Source of the DNA: Desulfuromusa sp.
GTDB lineage: Bacteria > Desulfobacterota > Desulfuromonadia > Desulfuromonadales > Geopsychrobacteraceae
Reading direction: 5' to 3'
Assembly: GCA_021157505.1 (NCBI GenBank)
Contig: JAGGWI010000031.1
Coordinates: 1-6,839, forward strand
Length of the DNA stretch: 6,839 nucleotides
Of the stretch, positions 5,372-6,839 are shown piece by piece (the stretch's first letter is position 1; the number at the start of each line of letters is the position of its first letter). The position numbers were made by a program, and so were the translations under genes. Under the pieces are notes generated by a model. It saw nothing but the letters and a program-made list of their open reading frames with translations, was not told the DNA's origin and did no database searches.

Positions 5372-6094
5372 ATGTCAAAGTTCGGTATACGTTTTTTCTG
5401 TTGTTTTTTAGTTGTGATTTGTCTGCAGCAAATTTGTGTTTTCCCAGTGCTGGCGGGAGAGAAGGAAGAACGGATTAAATTACTGCAGGAAAAGATGAAG
5501 AAACTACAGCAATTGTTGGTTTTGATGGAAGAACAAAAACTGCTTGAACAGCCCCCAACAGAAATGCCGTGGCAACCAATTCTTAACTCTGGTGTGGAGC
5601 GTCCGGCATATGACCAGTATGCTTATCTGCTGGCACCGCAGATGCGTGCTACAGAACTTGATAGCATTTTGCAGCAGCTCAATTTTTTTGCCAGCCAAGA
5701 TCCCTTGAAGGAACGCGGAACTCTCTTTGTTATTCCGGCGCTCCCTCTGGCTGACGGCGAGGAGATGACGGTGGAAAAGTACAATCGTGATCTGGTTGAT
5801 GAGCTGTTAGCAGAAATTCAAGTTCCTACGGCGCTTGAGGGGGGATTGCTTCTGGCCCCGAATCCTTTGGGGCGGGCAGGCGTTGCCACCGGGCCGTTGT
5901 TGTTTATTGATCTTGCTGGTTGTAATCAGATCCTCAGAGCGCGAATTTTTGCTCTATTACAGAGCCAACGCCTGTTCACTGCGGATGGTAGTATCCATGG
6001 ATATGTCTGGGCACTGCTGAAAAATGCAGCACCCCAGTCGTTCAATTTGTATATGCAGGATAATCTGGCCTGGTTATCGGTGGATAACAGCTGA
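5372..6094 (+). CDS. Secreted coiled-coil protein of unknown function
   Basis: This is a 240-residue protein that I do not recognise. The N-terminus (MSKFGIRFFCCFLVVICL...VLA-GE) is a signal peptide with likely cleavage after Ala28, so the product should be periplasmic or exported. Residues about 31-60 are a charged amphipathic helix, probably a short coiled coil (EERIKLLQEKMKKLQQLLVLMEEQKLL). After a proline-rich break (PPTEMPWQP) comes a domain of about 170 residues with YAYLLAPQMRATELDSILQQL, FVIPALPLADGEEMTVEKYNRDLVDELL, LEGGLLLAPNPLG and HGYVWALLKNAAP. There are no metal-binding, heme or known catalytic motifs and no later membrane segment. GAGGAG at 5361-5366 lies 5 nt before the ATG, giving a clear start. 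It is divergent from the DUF3365/HAMP operon and 112 nt ahead of the ahbD-like gene on the same strand; a functional link to either is not shown. Confidence 0.8.
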   Translation: MSKFGIRFFCCFLVVICLQQICVFPVLAGEKEERIKLLQEKMKKLQQLLVLMEEQKLLEQPPTEMPWQPILNSGVERPAYDQYAYLLAPQMRATELDSILQQLNFFASQDPLKERGTLFVIPALPLADGEEMTVEKYNRDLVDELLAEIQVPTALEGGLLLAPNPLGRAGVATGPLLFIDLAGCNQILRARIFALLQSQRLFTADGSIHGYVWALLKNAAPQSFNLYMQDNLAWLSVDNS

Positions 6095-6115
6095 GAAAAA
6101 GATTCCGGTTTAAAT

Positions 6116-6158
6116 CAAGTATTTTAGTCAAGAATCCTTGAGCTCGATGAAATACTTG
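6116..6158. repeat. Nested inverted repeat between the secreted-protein and ahbD-like genes
   Basis: The outer arms CAAGTATTT (6116-6124) and AAATACTTG (6150-6158) are perfect 9-bp complements. Inside them, TCAAG (6128-6132) and CTTGA (6137-6141) form a second small stem around AATC. The stem is AT-rich and is followed by TTGTATCTTT rather than a clean T-run, so it is at best a weak terminator for the upstream gene; an operator for ahbD is the alternative. Confidence 0.4.
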
Positions 6159-6167
6159 TTGTATCTT
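6138..6167 (+). promoter_or_regulatory. Possible sigma-70 promoter for the ahbD-like gene
   Basis: TTGAGC (6138-6143) and TATCTT (6162-6167) are separated by 18 nt and each match four of six consensus bases. Transcription would begin near 6174, about 33 nt before the ATG at 6207. The inverted repeat 6116-6158 overlaps the -35. This is tentative. Confidence 0.28.
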
Positions 6168-6206
6168 TAAGGAAATAGAAGTCAGATTGAGTAGTCAGGA
6201 GTAATT

Positions 6207-6839
6207 ATGGACCCCAAACAAGAAAAATATATCCCTAAATGGATTGCCTGGGAAGCCACCCAGCGTTGTAATCTCAGCTGTGTCCACTGCCGCTGCTCTT
6301 CCGATATGGAAGCCTCGGAAGGGGATTTCACCACCGCAGAAGCATTTAAGCTGATTGATGATATCTGTGAGGTTTCCAAGCCGGTCTTTGTCCTCTCCGG
6401 GGGGGAACCGCTGATGCGCCCCGATCTCTTTGAGATTGCCCAGTACGGAACTGACAAGGGGTTGCGTATGTGTATCGCGACCAACGGTACCTACGTCACC
6501 GATGAAATCTGCCAGAAAATGAAAGAGACCGGGATTAAAATGGTCTCCCTCTCTCTGGATGGTTCAACGGCTGAGATTCACGACAACTTTCGTGGCTGCG
6601 AGGGGGCCTATGCAGGGACCATCCGTGCCGCTGAAACGATGCGTCGAAACGGGATAAAATTTATCATCAACTCATCCTTTACTAAACGCAACCAGCACGA
6701 TATTGGCAACTGCTTTAAAGTTGCCAAAAAACTTGGAGCAACCGCCTGGTACATGTTTATGATTGTCCCCACCGGTCGTGGTAAAGAAATTATGGATGAA
6801 CTGGTCAGTAAAGAGGATTACGAAGAAATTCTGACCTGG
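6207..6839 (+). CDS. ahbD: Radical SAM heme-biosynthesis enzyme, AhbD-like (heme b synthase), N-terminal part
   Basis: The frame is open to the window edge: 211 residues. AGGAG at 6197-6201 is 5 nt before the ATG. CNLSCVHC at residues 21-28 is the CxxxCxxC cluster motif (Cys21, Cys25, Cys28) that binds the [4Fe-4S] cluster used to cleave S-adenosylmethionine, and SGGEPLMRPDLF (from 64) is the GGE(P) SAM-binding motif. Further family features are WIAWEATQRC, YGTDKGLRMCIATNGT, VSLSLDGSTAEIHDNFRG and the late IVPTGRGKEIMDEL stretch, typical of AhbD and the related NirJ. AhbD performs the last step of the siroheme route to heme b, oxidative decarboxylation of iron-coproporphyrin III, in the cytoplasm of anaerobes. 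Members are about 350-390 residues with a C-terminal second cluster (SPASM/Twitch-like) that lies beyond the edge, so AhbD cannot be fully separated from NirJ-type relatives. An extra cysteine (Cys30) follows the cluster motif. Confidence 0.8.
   Translation, partial: MDPKQEKYIPKWIAWEATQRCNLSCVHCRCSSDMEASEGDFTTAEAFKLIDDICEVSKPVFVLSGGEPLMRPDLFEIAQYGTDKGLRMCIATNGTYVTDEICQKMKETGIKMVSLSLDGSTAEIHDNFRGCEGAYAGTIRAAETMRRNGIKFIINSSFTKRNQHDIGNCFKVAKKLGATAWYMFMIVPTGRGKEIMDELVSKEDYEEILTW

Noticed and set aside
5239..5478. 79-codon plus-strand ORF overlapping the secreted-protein start
   Set aside because: It overlaps the signal peptide of the gene at 5372 in another frame and has a much poorer ribosome binding context.
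6128..6141. FNR/CRP-like site TCAAG-N4-CTTGA before ahbD
   Set aside because: The half-sites are in the opposite order from the TTGAT-N4-ATCAA consensus, so it is kept only as part of an inverted repeat.
6182..6484. 100-codon minus-strand ORF opposite the ahbD-like gene
   Set aside because: It is antisense to a well-supported radical SAM coding sequence with CxxxCxxC and GGEP motifs; it has no domain of its own.
1..6839. CRISPR arrays, tRNA or rRNA genes, insertion sequences, toxin-antitoxin or defence genes
   Set aside because: No regularly spaced repeats, cloverleaf-like sequences, transposase motifs or terminal repeats were found; the window reads as ordinary chromosomal signalling, envelope and cofactor genes.

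Overview
The window looks like a piece of an anaerobic, Gram-negative, deltaproteobacterial-type chromosome, possibly of the Desulfuromonadia or relatives. Four things point that way. There is a radical SAM protein of the siroheme-dependent (AhbD-type) heme pathway, a membrane sensor-like protein with a periplasmic c-type heme motif, a peptidoglycan-binding OmpA/TPR lipid-free periplasmic protein, and a roadblock/LC7 pair. The taxonomic guess is inference; no rRNA or other marker is present.

Layout. (1) Positions 1-1047, minus strand: two coupled genes. The first is a secreted retropepsin-like protease of the 'ATP-dependent zinc protease' (PF05618) family. The second, running off the left edge, is the N-terminal third of an inactive-transglutaminase/7TM protein. 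In many proteobacteria these sit with a RimK-like ATP-grasp ligase, which would lie just outside the window. (2) Positions 1048-1445: a divergent control region rich in inverted repeats. It holds an 11-bp perfect hairpin over a possible minus-strand promoter, a TGTATATACA palindrome of HutC type, and a 17-bp hairpin in the leader of the next gene. (3) Positions 1446-2162, plus strand: a HutC-like GntR/UTRA repressor with no hut genes in view.

(4) Positions 2269-5026, minus strand: a compact four-gene operon. In transcription order it encodes a DUF3365 (Tll0287-like) c-heme/HAMP membrane protein with no output domain, a periplasmic TPR-OmpA protein, a small roadblock/LC7 protein, and a longer roadblock-like protein with an extra C-terminal helical domain. 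Spacings are 10-24 nt, and each protein covers a different compartment (periplasm/membrane, cell wall, cytoplasm). This arrangement is the most interesting item in the window: it reads like a heme-based envelope sensor wired to roadblock-type small-GTPase regulators, but no GTPase or kinase is visible. (5) Positions 5027-5371: a second divergent AT-rich control region. (6) Positions 5372-6094, plus strand: a secreted coiled-coil protein that I do not recognise. (7) Positions 6207-6839, plus strand: the first 211 residues of an AhbD-like radical SAM enzyme, cut by the right edge.

Two start sites are corrected here. The long roadblock gene starts at 2904, not at the longest-ORF ATG (3012), and the HutC-like gene most likely starts at 1446 rather than 1434; ribosome binding sites decide both.
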